A stretch of 50,601 bases of DNA from an uncultured Methanobrevibacter sp. (GCA_900318035.1 ONJC01000018.1:1-50601); one strand, 5' to 3'; positions 17,892-26,840 are shown, numbered from the stretch's first letter. The notes: generated by a model from the sequence alone, not told the origin. A program made the numbers and translations.

Positions 17892-17925
17892 GAATTAGAT
17901 GTCAACTTCAATTCCTAAAATTTCC
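17883..17925. terminator. Bidirectional terminator between the Sm and marker 12 genes
   Basis: AGGAATT (17890-17896) pairs with AATTCCT (17910-17916). T-rich runs lie on both sides, one for each strand. The arms and loop include both convergent stop codons. Confidence 0.55.
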
Positions 17926-18899
17926 TTTTTACCATTATAGACATCCATCGCTATTTGAGCAGCTCCAATAGCTCCAGATTCTTTTGAAATAACTTTTAAA
18001 TCATATTTGTTTTTGAAATATCTGTTTATTTCATCACCAAAATTGAACGGTTCGGTTGCACTGCCTACTGAACCTGTAAGCACAATACCTTCTATTTCAT
18101 TTTCACATACTGCAACAAGGCCAGCTATTTCCATGGCTACAGTCATTATCAATGTATCAATGGCTAGTTTCGCCTTCTCATCACCGTTTCTATAATTTTC
18201 AAGAAGCTTATCCTTCATGTTTGCCACCTTGCCGTCAATGCCGGCAATCTTTATTGCTCCCGCATGTGAAAAGCATTCGTTGGCGGATGCATTGTTCTCA
18301 TCAATATTTCTAATCATCTCCAGGTCAATCGGTCCGTGGACAATTCCCATAGCACCAACACAGGCATCCATTGCCCCTCTGATCTTGCCGTCCTCGATTA
18401 AAATGTCTACACTGTTGGATGAGATATCGGCCACTATAAAATTGGACCATCCTGTTTCCTTAACCGCATTGTATGAAATGCTTACCTTTTCCGGGCTTGC
18501 CTGGTGAGAATATGCTGCCCTGAACAATTCATCCAGTGAAGTGGAATCCTTATGAAGGCCGGGAATCATTATTGAATCGATATTCAGCTGTTCCAGTTCA
18601 GAAAATACTGATGTTCCACCACCGGTCACCTTACCTGCGCCGTTTATTGACAGAATTCCCCTGTCCTCAACCTTATCGGTAGGCAGAATCTTGTTAATCC
18701 CATCGCCCATCGCATAGGTAATGGCCATCAGTTTGACATCATCAAAATCAGTGCGTTTTTCAAGTTCCTCTGTTGCAGAAACCAGACCTTTTTTACTTTC
18801 TTCCCTTCCGATTTTGAAAATATCAACGATGTCTCCTTCATCAGACATTATGCAAAAAGAGATTCCAGTAGTTCCATGGTCCATCCCAATAAATACCAT
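17895..18899 (-). CDS. Methanogenesis marker protein 12
   Basis: An acetate/sugar kinase-Hsp70-actin fold protein (FIGMDHGTTGISFCIMSDEG at the N-terminus, phosphate loop; NGAGKVTGGGTSVFSEL; FIVADISSNSVDILIEDGKI; GIVLTGSVGSATEPFNFG), about 334 residues. It is a member of the set of proteins found in nearly all methanogens and few other organisms, whose role is unknown; ATP binding is expected from the fold. ATG 18899 gives the family-like start MVFIGMDHG; GTG 18908 and ATG 18905 are alternatives in frame. It stands between the Sm gene and ilvC. Assignment rests on memory of the family. Confidence 0.8.
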   Translation of the reverse strand: MVFIGMDHGTTGISFCIMSDEGDIVDIFKIGREESKKGLVSATEELEKRTDFDDVKLMAITYAMGDGINKILPTDKVEDRGILSINGAGKVTGGGTSVFSELEQLNIDSIMIPGLHKDSTSLDELFRAAYSHQASPEKVSISYNAVKETGWSNFIVADISSNSVDILIEDGKIRGAMDACVGAMGIVHGPIDLEMIRNIDENNASANECFSHAGAIKIAGIDGKVANMKDKLLENYRNGDEKAKLAIDTLIMTVAMEIAGLVAVCENEIEGIVLTGSVGSATEPFNFGDEINRYFKNKYDLKVISKESGAIGAAQIAMDVYNGKKEILGIEVDI

Positions 18900-18928
18900 G
18901 ATCATCACAAAAAATAAAATTTAAAAAT

Positions 18929-18962
18929 AAAAAAAAGAAAAAAGACGTTTAATCGTCTTTTT
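18929..18962 (-). terminator. Terminator of ilvC enclosing its stop codon
   Basis: A 9-bp stem (18954-18962 with 18939-18947) has its 6-base loop occupied by the ilvC stop TAA at 18951-18949, and a T-rich run follows on the minus strand. Confidence 0.75.
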
Positions 18963-19941
18963 GTAATCCACAAGCTTTTCTTAATCTTTCACCAACAATT
19001 TCAATATCTTTTTTACCTTCAGCAGCTCTCATTTCTTTTAAGTTAGCGCCGTTGGTGACATTTTCATCGTGCCATTCTTTTTTGAAGGTGCCGTCTTGGA
19101 TTTCGGTCAATACCTGTTTCATGCCGTCTTTTGCTTCCTGAGTAATGACTCTATTACCTCTGGTCAATCCACCATATTCAGCTGTGTTACTTACATCTGT
19201 CCACATTCCGGCAAATCCTTTTTCATAGATTAAGTCTACGATGAGTTTTACTTCGTGGCAGGTTTCAAAGTAAGCAATTTCAGGTTGATAACCTGCTTCA
19301 ACCAAAGTGGTGAATCCTGCATTAATCAATTCGGTGATACCTCCACATAAAACTGTCTGTTCACCGAACAAATCAGTTTCGGTTTCTTCTTTGAATGTGG
19401 TTTCCAAAACACCGGCTTTGGTAAGGCCACAAGCTTTTGCCATACCCAATGCTAACTGAAATGCTTCACCTGTTGCATCTTGTTCAACAGCAACAAGTCC
19501 AGGAATACCGAATCCTTCTTCGTAAGTTCTTCTTACCATGGATCCAGGTCCTTTTGGTGCAAACATTACAATGTTTACGTCTTCACCAGGTTTGATTAAA
19601 CCGAAGTGGATATTGTAACCGTGAGAGAATGAAATAGTGTTTCCGGCTTCAACATTTGGTGCAATCTGTTCGTTGTATACTTTTTCCTGGATTTCGTCAG
19701 GAAGTAAAATGTGAATGATGTCAGCTTCTTTTGAAGCATCTTCTATGGTTTTTACAGTCATTCCATCTTCTTTTACTAAGTTCCAAGAACTACCGTTTTC
19801 TCTTACACCAACAATAACATTAGCTCCACTGTCAGCCATGTTTCTAGATTGTGCTCTTCCTTGGGAACCATAACCGATTACTGCAATGGTTTTTCCTTCA
19901 AGAGCATCTGTATTTACATCTTCATCGTAATACATTTTCAT
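18949..19941 (-). CDS. ilvC: Ketol-acid reductoisomerase
   Basis: Second step of valine and isoleucine synthesis: isomerises and reduces acetolactate or acetohydroxybutyrate with NADPH and Mg. At 330 residues it is a class I short enzyme. The N-terminal Rossmann motif [20 protein letters not shown] is clear; the knotted C-terminal domain contains [29 protein letters not shown] and the final substrate-loop segment with [16 protein letters not shown]. Monocistronic, with a strong terminator over the stop. ilvB and ilvN are about 3.5 kb away on the same strand, separated by a surface-protein gene on the other strand. Confidence 0.97.
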   Translation of the reverse strand: MKMYYDEDVNTDALEGKTIAVIGYGSQGRAQSRNMADSGANVIVGVRENGSSWNLVKEDGMTVKTIEDASKEADIIHILLPDEIQEKVYNEQIAPNVEAGNTISFSHGYNIHFGLIKPGEDVNIVMFAPKGPGSMVRRTYEEGFGIPGLVAVEQDATGEAFQLALGMAKACGLTKAGVLETTFKEETETDLFGEQTVLCGGITELINAGFTTLVEAGYQPEIAYFETCHEVKLIVDLIYEKGFAGMWTDVSNTAEYGGLTRGNRVITQEAKDGMKQVLTEIQDGTFKKEWHDENVTNGANLKEMRAAEGKKDIEIVGERLRKACGLQKDD

Positions 19942-20017
19942 TTAAAATCATCTCTTTTAATAATTTAATAAAAGTTAAGATATCTAAAATATCAATTAAT
20001 ATTTTTGAAGTTCTACA

Positions 20018-20027
20018 TTTATAAAAG
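20018..20027 (+). promoter_or_regulatory. TATA box of the surface protein at 20 kb
   Basis: TTTATAAAAG would place transcription start near 20048, with a ribosome site GGTGAT at 20083-20088. Confidence 0.4.
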
Positions 20028-20046
20028 TAACTTAAAAAAAAGGCTA

Positions 20047-22236
20047 ATGTTTAAAGTGTATACAATCAATATATTTAGTACAGGTGATACTATCAAAAAC
20101 AAAATTTTAAGATTGACTGTACTGACATTTATCTTATTCATTACAATAGGTATCGTATCCGCAGGTGAAAACGGTACAACGCCTATTGAAAATTTCAATC
20201 CGGCATCCAGCGATAGCCCAACACTGGCAGATGATGGAAGCTTTGATGAGATTAAGGACATGATAGACAATGCGGCTGAAAATGATACCGTCAAACTAGA
20301 AGGCAAGATATATGGCCTTTCCGGAAATAGGGAAATTACTTTAAACAAATCCCTGAATTTTGAAGGGAGTGACGGAACTGTAATCGATGGGAACAACTCA
20401 TCTTTGTACTTCAGCTGCGTCGAAAAGAAAAAACAATCCGAATTGGGTTTCGGCATATGTAGGACCGGCTATGAAATTAAAAACACTGGAAAGCACATCA
20501 CGTTAAAAAACATAACATTCACAAACATCAACATAATCGAATGGCATAAAATGGACTTTATCGATTGTAATTTCATAAACTCAACAGTAACAAACTATGA
20601 ACTGGACAACACATACAAAAATTCCGTTTTTATCAACTCAACAATCGAAACCAAAACTCCGCAGGGCTGGCTTCCGGACAACTACACAGCGGACTGTAGC
20701 AAAATTGAAGACTGTGAATTCAAAAACTCCAATATCATATCATCCAATCTGTTTTTAAGCACATACATGGCAATCGTAGGCGGTTCCAGATTCGAACTGA
20801 TCAATACAGTGAACATTAATGGATGCAATTTTTCAAAATCCAAACTAGAACTGACCTATTATACAATCAATATTGAAGACTGCCTCTTTACAGACGGCAC
20901 CTGGAAAGGAGGCTCATCCAACATAACCTTAAATTCCTCATCACTGTCCAACCTAAACATTGATTATTTCTTCCCAATTCTAAATGCTCGAAACTCCTAT
21001 TTCATCAATGATACAATGAGCTTTAGGGGAGGATATTTCTCATCCGGAAACAGAATAGCTATTGAAAACTGTGAGCTTGATGACTGTGAACTTAAAATCG
21101 ATGAAGGAATGAATTCCAGAAAATCTGCCCTTAACATTATCGGTTCAAATTTAAATAATGGATTTATTGACTGTACATTCTCAGACATTACAATAAATGA
21201 CACAAATCTTGACAAAACAAAAATGCATTTGCTGCACACAAAAAACATTGTGAAAAACACAAATCTGACCAGTGATGAAAACTTATCTGAAATATTTAAA
21301 AACTACAACAGCAGTTTTGATTTTGAAAAATGTTACATGATTAACGGAAGTGAAAAAACAGAACTGGACGTTGAGGATATTGATGCAAATAACATTGACG
21401 AACTGTTGATTGATGAAAAAGAGTCATATTCAGTTGGAGACAAACTGATAGTTACAATAATAGATTCCAGGGGAAATCCTCTTGAAGACGGATGCATCAA
21501 CATAAAAGACCTCTCAACAAATGAAACATTCAACGACTACAGCGATGAAAACGGAACAGTTAAATATCCACTTCAAAAAAGCGGAAAAGTTAAACTTCTC
21601 ATATTCACTCCTGAGCCGTTTGGAGCTCATATCTATAGCAAAATCATTGAGCTGAACGTAAGACCAATTCCGATAAGCATTACTGCCCCCGCAATAACAA
21701 CCACATATGGAAACAGAGGCAATTTAAAAATCAAACTTAACAGCAATGAAACCAATTCCACACTAGACGGTTTCAAATTAACCGTTAAAGTGTTTACAGG
21801 AAAAAAATATAAAAAATACACTGTAATCACTAAATCAAATGGAACCGCAACATTAAAAACACGTAAAAATCTTGCAGTCGGAAAGCATAAAGTCACAATA
21901 ACAACAGGAGATTCATTCACCAAAAAAACCACAATAACAGTCAACAAGATAAAAACAACCGTCAAAGCTCCGAAAGTAACCAACAAGTTCAAAAAATCCA
22001 AATATTTCAAAGTGGCGGTTAAAGACAAGGCAACCAAAAAGGCCGTTTCAAATGTTAAAGTCAAACTTAAAGTCTTTACAGGCAAAAAATACATTACAAA
22101 AACTATCAAAACCAATTCAAAAGGAATAGCTAAACTTAACACCAAATTCCTGAAAATCGGCAGCCATAAAGTTGTGATTTCATCCGCAAACGGCAACTAC
22201 AAAATATCCGCCAAAAGCAAAATAACCATAAGATAA
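20047..22236 (+). CDS. Secreted adhesin-like beta-helix protein with basic C-terminal repeats
   Basis: A large surface protein, about 729 residues from ATG 20047. The signal peptide is IKNKILRLTVLTFILFITIG with cleavage after IVSA. The region FDEIKDMIDNAAENDTVKLEG and ITLNKSLNFEGSDGTVIDGN is the usual N-terminal cap of methanobrevibacter beta-helix adhesins. A long section of N- and C-rich strands (NINGCNFSKSKLELTY, IENCELDDCELKI) fits a right-handed beta-helix. An Ig-like domain follows (YSVGDKLIVTIIDSRGNPLE), then three Lys/Thr-rich modules (LTVKVFTGKKYKKYTV and KLKVFTGKKYITKT). Function is probably cell-surface adhesion, inferred. The start is uncertain: the best ribosome site, GGTGAT, is 3 bp before an in-frame ATC at 20092. 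Confidence 0.8.
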   Translation: MFKVYTINIFSTGDTIKNKILRLTVLTFILFITIGIVSAGENGTTPIENFNPASSDSPTLADDGSFDEIKDMIDNAAENDTVKLEGKIYGLSGNREITLNKSLNFEGSDGTVIDGNNSSLYFSCVEKKKQSELGFGICRTGYEIKNTGKHITLKNITFTNINIIEWHKMDFIDCNFINSTVTNYELDNTYKNSVFINSTIETKTPQGWLPDNYTADCSKIEDCEFKNSNIISSNLFLSTYMAIVGGSRFELINTVNINGCNFSKSKLELTYYTINIEDCLFTDGTWKGGSSNITLNSSSLSNLNIDYFFPILNARNSYFINDTMSFRGGYFSSGNRIAIENCELDDCELKIDEGMNSRKSALNIIGSNLNNGFIDCTFSDITINDTNLDKTKMHLLHTKNIVKNTNLTSDENLSEIFKNYNSSFDFEKCYMINGSEKTELDVEDIDANNIDELLIDEKESYSVGDKLIVTIIDSRGNPLEDGCINIKDLSTNETFNDYSDENGTVKYPLQKSGKVKLLIFTPEPFGAHIYSKIIELNVRPIPISITAPAITTTYGNRGNLKIKLNSNETNSTLDGFKLTVKVFTGKKYKKYTVITKSNGTATLKTRKNLAVGKHKVTITTGDSFTKKTTITVNKIKTTVKAPKVTNKFKKSKYFKVAVKDKATKKAVSNVKVKLKVFTGKKYITKTIKTNSKGIAKLNTKFLKIGSHKVVISSANGNYKISAKSKITIR

Positions 22237-22408
22237 CTGTAGCTTAAGCGTTAATGTGTGTGAAATTTCAACACCACCTACATTAACATCAGCCTTTTTA
22301 AAATACAGACCTAAAACAGAAGCGGGATATATATGTCCTGCTTTAAAACACCTTGAAAAGTGAAATGTCAGCCGTTAATGTAAAAAAAATAAGAAAAGAT
22401 AGATGGAT
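22237..22408. other. Spacer with 9-bp direct repeats
   Basis: Between the adhesin and carbonic anhydrase genes a 115-bp segment of higher G+C is flanked by CGTTAATGT at 22249-22257 and 22373-22381. The plus strand reads CEISTPPTLTSAFLKYRPKT, then GYICPALKHLEK and a stop; there is no start. It may be a gene remnant or a small insertion. Confidence 0.25.
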
Positions 22409-22422
22409 TTAGTAACCATCTA
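22382..22422 (-). terminator. Terminator of the carbonic anhydrase gene enclosing its stop codon
   Basis: TAGATGG/CCATCTA (22422-22416 with 22406-22400) with the stop TAA in the loop, then a T-rich run on the minus strand. Confidence 0.65.
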
Positions 22423-22936
22423 CTAAAACTTTCAACTCACCAGTTACGATATCGATTATAAGACCGTGTACAGGTACATCTGGAATCAATGGGTGGTTTT
22501 TGATTTTTCCGACAACATTTTTAACGTTTTCTTCTTCGTCTTCAAATCCGCCAATCCATTCAGCCAAATCGTATTTTGCAATGTCTTCTTCAGCAATGCC
22601 ACGTGCGAGCATTTTTTCTTTTAAAGCTTCAGCATCTGCACCAGCCATTCCACATTCAGTGTGACCTACAACAAGTACTTCTTCACATCCTAAATTGTAA
22701 AGAGCTGCACCGATTGATCTAATTGCGTCTTCGCCAACAATAGAGTTACCAGCATTTCTAACAATTTTTGCATCTCCCCTTTCAAGACCTAAAGCAGGTT
22801 CGAAAAAGTCAATTAATCTGCAGTCCATACAGGTTAGAATAGCCAGTTTCTTTTGTGCATGGTGAGACATTTCTTCACCTTCAAAATTTTCAACAAATTT
22901 CTTATTATCTTCTAAAACATTTTCCAATAAAGTCAT
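22409..22936 (-). CDS. cab: Beta-class carbonic anhydrase
   Basis: Reversible hydration of CO2. The 175-residue protein resembles the Methanothermobacter Cab enzyme: zinc ligands C36, H92 and C95 in LTCMDCR and GHTECGM, with the catalytic Asp38-Arg40 pair. The C-terminal half has the NHPLIPDVPVHGLIID segment. ATG 22936 follows one base after the ilvN stop; the ribosome site AGAGGTG lies in the end of ilvN. Thus it is the third gene of an ilvB-ilvN-cab operon. Acetolactate synthase releases CO2, which gives a rationale for the link, although the gene may also serve the CO2 supply of the whole cell. The stop lies in the terminator loop. Confidence 0.92.
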   Translation of the reverse strand: MTLLENVLEDNKKFVENFEGEEMSHHAQKKLAILTCMDCRLIDFFEPALGLERGDAKIVRNAGNSIVGEDAIRSIGAALYNLGCEEVLVVGHTECGMAGADAEALKEKMLARGIAEEDIAKYDLAEWIGGFEDEEENVKNVVGKIKNHPLIPDVPVHGLIIDIVTGELKVLVDGY

Positions 22937-22937
22937 C

Positions 22938-23423
22938 TTATACACCTCTTGCCATAGCAGTTAGGCCGGTACGTGAAATCTTTTTGATTCCATAACCTTT
23001 CAATAAAGATATGAATGCATTAATTTTCTCCATATCCCCAGTTAACTCGATAATTAATGTTTCTTCTGTAACATCAACGATATTTGCCCTGAAAATATTG
23101 GTATACTGCATTATTTCTGCTCTTGCTATTTCATTAGGAACATGAACCTTAATCAGGCACAATTCCCTTTTGACAGCATTTTTAGTAATATCTTTAATCT
23201 TGACAACATCAACTAATTTATTAAGTTGCTTTGTAACCTGTTCCAAACCTTTCCTGTCGGCATGAACAGTAATTACCATACGGGACAGTCCTTCCACTTC
23301 GGATACTCCAACAGTAATTCCGTCAATGTTGAAACCTCTTCTGTTGAACATTCCTGCCACTTTCTGTAAAACCCCCGGTTTATTTTCCACCAATGTTGAA
23401 ATGACATGATACTTTTTATCCAT
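22938..23423 (-). CDS. ilvN: Acetolactate synthase small (regulatory) subunit
   Basis: Activates the large subunit and confers valine feedback inhibition. The 161-residue protein begins KKYHVISTLVENKPGVLQKV, an ACT domain, followed by FNRRGFNIDGITVGVSEVEG and MVITVHADRKGLEQVTKQL, and a C-terminal domain (ELCLIKVHVPNEIARAEIM, ELTGDMEKINAFISLL). It starts immediately after the ilvB stop (23424/23423) and is followed by carbonic anhydrase with a 1-bp gap. Confidence 0.96.
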   Translation of the reverse strand: MDKKYHVISTLVENKPGVLQKVAGMFNRRGFNIDGITVGVSEVEGLSRMVITVHADRKGLEQVTKQLNKLVDVVKIKDITKNAVKRELCLIKVHVPNEIARAEIMQYTNIFRANIVDVTEETLIIELTGDMEKINAFISLLKGYGIKKISRTGLTAMARGV

Positions 23424-25118
23424 TTAAATCACATCCTTTTCCAGTTTATATTCACCAATCATTTCATTTATTCCTGCTCCGGGAGGAAGCATAGGCAGTG
23501 CCTCTTCAGAGTCTATTACAACATCTAATAAAATTGGTTCGTTATCCTTAATTGCTGAAGACAGTGCTTCTTTGGTTTCTCCAGGCTTTGTTATTCTTAC
23601 TGCATTAACGCCAAAACTTTCAGCCAGTTTAACAAAGTCCGGACTGTTTCCAAGCAGGGTTTGGGAGTGTCTTTCATTATACAATAAACTTTGCCATTGA
23701 TATACCATTCCCAAGGTCCTGTTTTCCAGAACAACTGCAATTACAGGTATATCATATTCACGAACGGTAGCCAATTCCTGACATACCATCAGAAATCCGC
23801 CGTCACCGTTTATTGACACAACAGGATCGTCAGGACATGCCACTTTTGCACCGATAGCTGACGGGAATCCGAATCCCATGGTTCCAAGACCTCCAGAAGA
23901 TATGAATTTGCGGGGTCTTTGTGTGTCATAGAAATGTGCCGCCCACATCTGGTTTTGACCGACGTCAGTTGTCAGGATGGATTCGGGAGTTAAAACCTCT
24001 GAAATTTCCTTAATTACAGTCTGCGGTTTTAACGGTACATCATCATATGTTACTCTCGGAAGCAAATCCTGTTTTCTCTGCTTTATCATGTCTGTCCAAG
24101 CATTTACATCATCAGATACTGTATAATCATTTAAAAGTTTATTGAGTGAACCTAAAATATTTTTAGCATCTCCTACAATAGGCAAATCAACATCCACATT
24201 CTTTCCTATTTCGGCAGGGTCAATGTCAATGTGAATAACCTTAGTGTCAGGAGCAAAACTGTCAAGTCTACCGGTTGTCCTGTCTGAAAATCTTATACCG
24301 ATAGCTATCAGTAAATCAGATTCGTTGATTGAATCATTTGAGACCTTTCTTCCATGCATACCTAGCATTCCCAATGCCAAATCGTCAGTCTCATCAAAAG
24401 CTCCCTTACCTAAAAGTGAACTCATTACAGGAGCATTTATTGTGTATGCAAGCTCCTTTAATTCTCTGCATGCGCCAGAAATGATTACACCTGCACCCAC
24501 TAAAATCAACGGTTTTTTAGCTTGCCTGATTAAATCGAGAGCCTTCTTGATTTGTCTAATATTGCCTTTAGTAGTTGGATTATAGCCTGGCGTATCAATT
24601 AATGAATCGTCAAATTTGGACAATTCACCTTCCTGAACTTCTTTTGGAACATCAATAACTACTGGACCAGGTCTTCCGCTTGCAGATATCTCAAAAGCGG
24701 ACTTAATCATTGAAGGTATTAAATCCGGATTTTTCGGTTGATATGAATGCTTTACAATAGGCATTGTAATTCCAATAATGTCAGCTTCCTGAAAAGCATC
24801 ATTACCAATCAAATGAGTTGGAACCTGTCCAGTTATGGCCAAAATTGGAGAAGAATCCATGTATGCGGTTGCAATACCAGTGACTAGGTTTGTTGCACCC
24901 GGACCTGAAGTTGCCAAACACACACCAACTTTGCCTGAAGCCCTTGCATATCCATCTGCCGCATGAGCCGCACATTGTTCGTGTCTAACTAATATATGAT
25001 CCAAATCTGCATCATATAACATGTCATAGAATGGTATGGTTTGTCCACCAGGATAACCAAATATTGTTTTTACCCCCATATTTTTGAGGGATTCAATTAT
25101 CGCTTCTCCGCCTCTCAT
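23424..25118 (-). CDS. ilvB: Acetolactate synthase large (catalytic) subunit
   Basis: Thiamine-diphosphate enzyme that condenses two pyruvates, or pyruvate with 2-oxobutyrate, with loss of CO2: the first step of valine, leucine and isoleucine synthesis. The 564-residue protein has the Pyr domain (RHEQCAAHAADGYARASGKV with the catalytic Glu), a central FAD-type domain (LVGAGVIISGA, GIRFSDRTTGR) and the TPP-binding motif SINGDGGFLMV ending in NRTLGMVYQWQ. First gene of ilvB-ilvN-cab. A promoter must lie in the 88-bp gap shared with the divergent DUF2085 gene; the stretch is T/A-rich with several TATA-like runs. The ribosome site is AGGTTATTACG before ATG. Confidence 0.97.
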   Translation of the reverse strand: MRGGEAIIESLKNMGVKTIFGYPGGQTIPFYDMLYDADLDHILVRHEQCAAHAADGYARASGKVGVCLATSGPGATNLVTGIATAYMDSSPILAITGQVPTHLIGNDAFQEADIIGITMPIVKHSYQPKNPDLIPSMIKSAFEISASGRPGPVVIDVPKEVQEGELSKFDDSLIDTPGYNPTTKGNIRQIKKALDLIRQAKKPLILVGAGVIISGACRELKELAYTINAPVMSSLLGKGAFDETDDLALGMLGMHGRKVSNDSINESDLLIAIGIRFSDRTTGRLDSFAPDTKVIHIDIDPAEIGKNVDVDLPIVGDAKNILGSLNKLLNDYTVSDDVNAWTDMIKQRKQDLLPRVTYDDVPLKPQTVIKEISEVLTPESILTTDVGQNQMWAAHFYDTQRPRKFISSGGLGTMGFGFPSAIGAKVACPDDPVVSINGDGGFLMVCQELATVREYDIPVIAVVLENRTLGMVYQWQSLLYNERHSQTLLGNSPDFVKLAESFGVNAVRITKPGETKEALSSAIKDNEPILLDVVIDSEEALPMLPPGAGINEMIGEYKLEKDVI

Positions 25119-25218
25119 CGTAATAACCTTTTTATATATTATACATTTAATTTTGAATACAAAAATATATATAATTATTGAAAAATATAATTAATGTACT
25201 AAAATTGTGATGATTGAT
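25119..25218. promoter_or_regulatory. Divergent promoter region of ilvB and the DUF2085 gene
   Basis: A very A+T-rich 100-bp gap with several TATATA runs on both strands. Which runs are used is not clear from the sequence; no leader peptide or riboswitch is recognised. Confidence 0.35.
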
Positions 25219-25554
25219 ATGGAACTGACAAAATACCTATGCCATAGGAGACCCGAAAGAAGTTTTTTCTTAAAAGGCCATCAGTTTCCGGTTTGCGCAA
25301 GATGCACAGGCTTTTACACTGGTCTAGTGGTATTTTTAATTTGGAACTGGTTTTTTGAACTTAATCATGACATTAACACCATTATAATTTCAATGATATT
25401 GATGATACCGGTAGCCGTTGACGGCTTTACACAGTATTTCGGTCCAAGGGAAAGTACAAATACCATACGATTCATCACAGGATTTATTGGCGGAATAGGT
25501 TTAATAATATTTTTAAAAATAGTGATTAGAGGGATTTACAATGTTTTGTTATAA
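25219..25554 (+). CDS. DUF2085 family membrane protein
   Basis: A 111-residue membrane protein. The N-terminal region LCHRRPERSFFLKGHQFPVC followed by ARCTGFYTG is the signature of the DUF2085 family, likely a cysteine/histidine metal site. After it come three hydrophobic helices. Function is unknown. ATG 25219 is a reasonable start with the GTGATG stretch upstream; ATG 25210 and GTG 25207 are alternatives. The gene overlaps the following zinc-ribbon protein by 14 bp. Confidence 0.85.
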   Translation: MELTKYLCHRRPERSFFLKGHQFPVCARCTGFYTGLVVFLIWNWFFELNHDINTIIISMILMIPVAVDGFTQYFGPRESTNTIRFITGFIGGIGLIIFLKIVIRGIYNVLL

Positions 25555-25786
25555 CTGCGGTGAAGAAAATCCGGATGAAGCTAAATACTGTAGAAACTGT
25601 GGAGCAACACTTAAAAAGGAAGAGACAGTTAAAAAAGTAGAGGTTATAGAAGCTCCCAACTATCAGCAAAATACCAATCGCCAGCAAACCACAACAACTT
25701 CAAAAAATAATGGCAGCAACTGGATAGGCTGCTGCTTATGCGTAATTGTGATTTTTATTATCTTTGCAATCTTCGGATCATTATAG
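25541..25786 (+). CDS. Zinc-ribbon single-pass membrane protein
   Basis: An 81-residue protein. N-terminal zinc ribbon CYNCGEENPDEAKYCRNCG, a Gln/Thr/Asn-rich linker, and a C-terminal membrane helix WIGCCLCVIVIFIIFAIFGS. Zinc-ribbon proteins with a terminal helix are common in methanogens and mostly uncharacterised. It overlaps the DUF2085 gene by 14 bp and so is probably co-translated; GAGGG lies just before ATG within that gene's last codons. A larger relative with a 4-helix tail occurs at 43962. Confidence 0.8.
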   Translation: MFCYNCGEENPDEAKYCRNCGATLKKEETVKKVEVIEAPNYQQNTNRQQTTTTSKNNGSNWIGCCLCVIVIFIIFAIFGSL

Positions 25787-25806
25787 AAAAAACTATTTTA
25801 AATAGT
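25785..25806 (-). terminator. Terminator of argF containing its stop codon
   Basis: A short stem ACTATT/AATAGT (25806-25801 with 25797-25792) includes the argF stop, and is followed by TTTTTTC on the minus strand. It also lies at the end of the convergent zinc-ribbon gene. Confidence 0.5.
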
Positions 25807-26698
25807 AGTATAAAATTGCCTTTTGCGCATGCATCCTGTTTTCCGCCTCATCATAAATCACGGACTGAGGACCATCAATCACATCGGCTGTAACTTCCTG
25901 ACCTCTGACTGCAGGAAGACAGTGCAGGAAAATAGCATCATCATTAGCTATACTCATCAAATCCTTGTTTACCTGAAACGGAGCAAAATCAATTTCCCTT
26001 TGAGCTTTTTCGACTTCGTCGCCCATGCTGACCCAAACGTCAGTAAATACTGCATCAACATTTTCCAAAGCAACACCAATATCATCAGTAATGGTTATTT
26101 CAGTATTGAATTCTTCAGCATATTCCAGGGCAGTTTTTAAAATACTTTCACAAGGTTCATATCCTTTAGGGCATGCTAGGGACATATCCATACCGAGCAA
26201 TGGAGCAATCAGCAATAGGGAATTAGATACATTGTTTCCATCACCTACAAAACAGATTTTCCTGCCTTCCCAATCACCTAAATGTTCTTTGATTGTCAGC
26301 ATGTCGGCAAGCACCTGGCAGGGATGTTCCAAATCAGTAAGACCATTAATAACAGGCACATCTGAATATTTGGCTAACTCTTCAACATCTGAATGTTTTA
26401 TGGCCCTTATCATTATTCCATCAACGAAACGGCTTAAGACCTTTGCAGTATCTGAAATCGGCTCTCCTCTTCCCATCTGCAAATCATTAGAGGACAGAAA
26501 GATTGCCCTTCCACCCAGCTGATACATTCCAACATCAAAAGAAACCCTTGTCCTTGTTGATGACTTCTGGAAAATCATCGCTAATGTCTTGCCTTCAAGA
26601 GGCCTTTCTTCAACATCACCAGCCTTTATTTTGATAGCCAAATCCAAAATGTATTTAACATCATCTTTAATGTCACTAATAGACAATAAACTACCCAT
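25793..26698 (-). CDS. argF: Ornithine carbamoyltransferase
   Basis: Makes citrulline from ornithine and carbamoyl phosphate in arginine synthesis. The 301-residue protein has the carbamoyl-phosphate motif SSTRTR (residues 46-51), the central HPCQVLADMLT, and the ornithine-binding HCLPAVRG near residue 265. It is single, with its stop in a terminator hairpin. Function is assigned with confidence from these motifs. Confidence 0.97.
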   Translation of the reverse strand: MGSLLSISDIKDDVKYILDLAIKIKAGDVEERPLEGKTLAMIFQKSSTRTRVSFDVGMYQLGGRAIFLSSNDLQMGRGEPISDTAKVLSRFVDGIMIRAIKHSDVEELAKYSDVPVINGLTDLEHPCQVLADMLTIKEHLGDWEGRKICFVGDGNNVSNSLLLIAPLLGMDMSLACPKGYEPCESILKTALEYAEEFNTEITITDDIGVALENVDAVFTDVWVSMGDEVEKAQREIDFAPFQVNKDLMSIANDDAIFLHCLPAVRGQEVTADVIDGPQSVIYDEAENRMHAQKAILYYYLK

Positions 26699-26840
26699 TA
26701 CTAATTCCCCTTTATAAACATTATAAAAAAAGATATTTGTAAAAGATATATATTAAAGGTTTCTATGAATTTTAGTAGTGAAACCGTGTGGCAAATGGTT
26801 GATGGAATAATCAAGAACAGATATGTAAAATTATGAAATT

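Noticed and set aside
21633..22196. Minus-strand 187-aa hydrophobic ORF under the adhesin tail
   Set aside because: Antisense of the Lys/Thr-rich repeats, which give Phe/Leu/Val-rich shadows; same effect at 4004-4267.
26025..26522. Plus-strand ORF of 165 aa across argF
   Set aside because: Antisense to argF, whose motifs are unambiguous.
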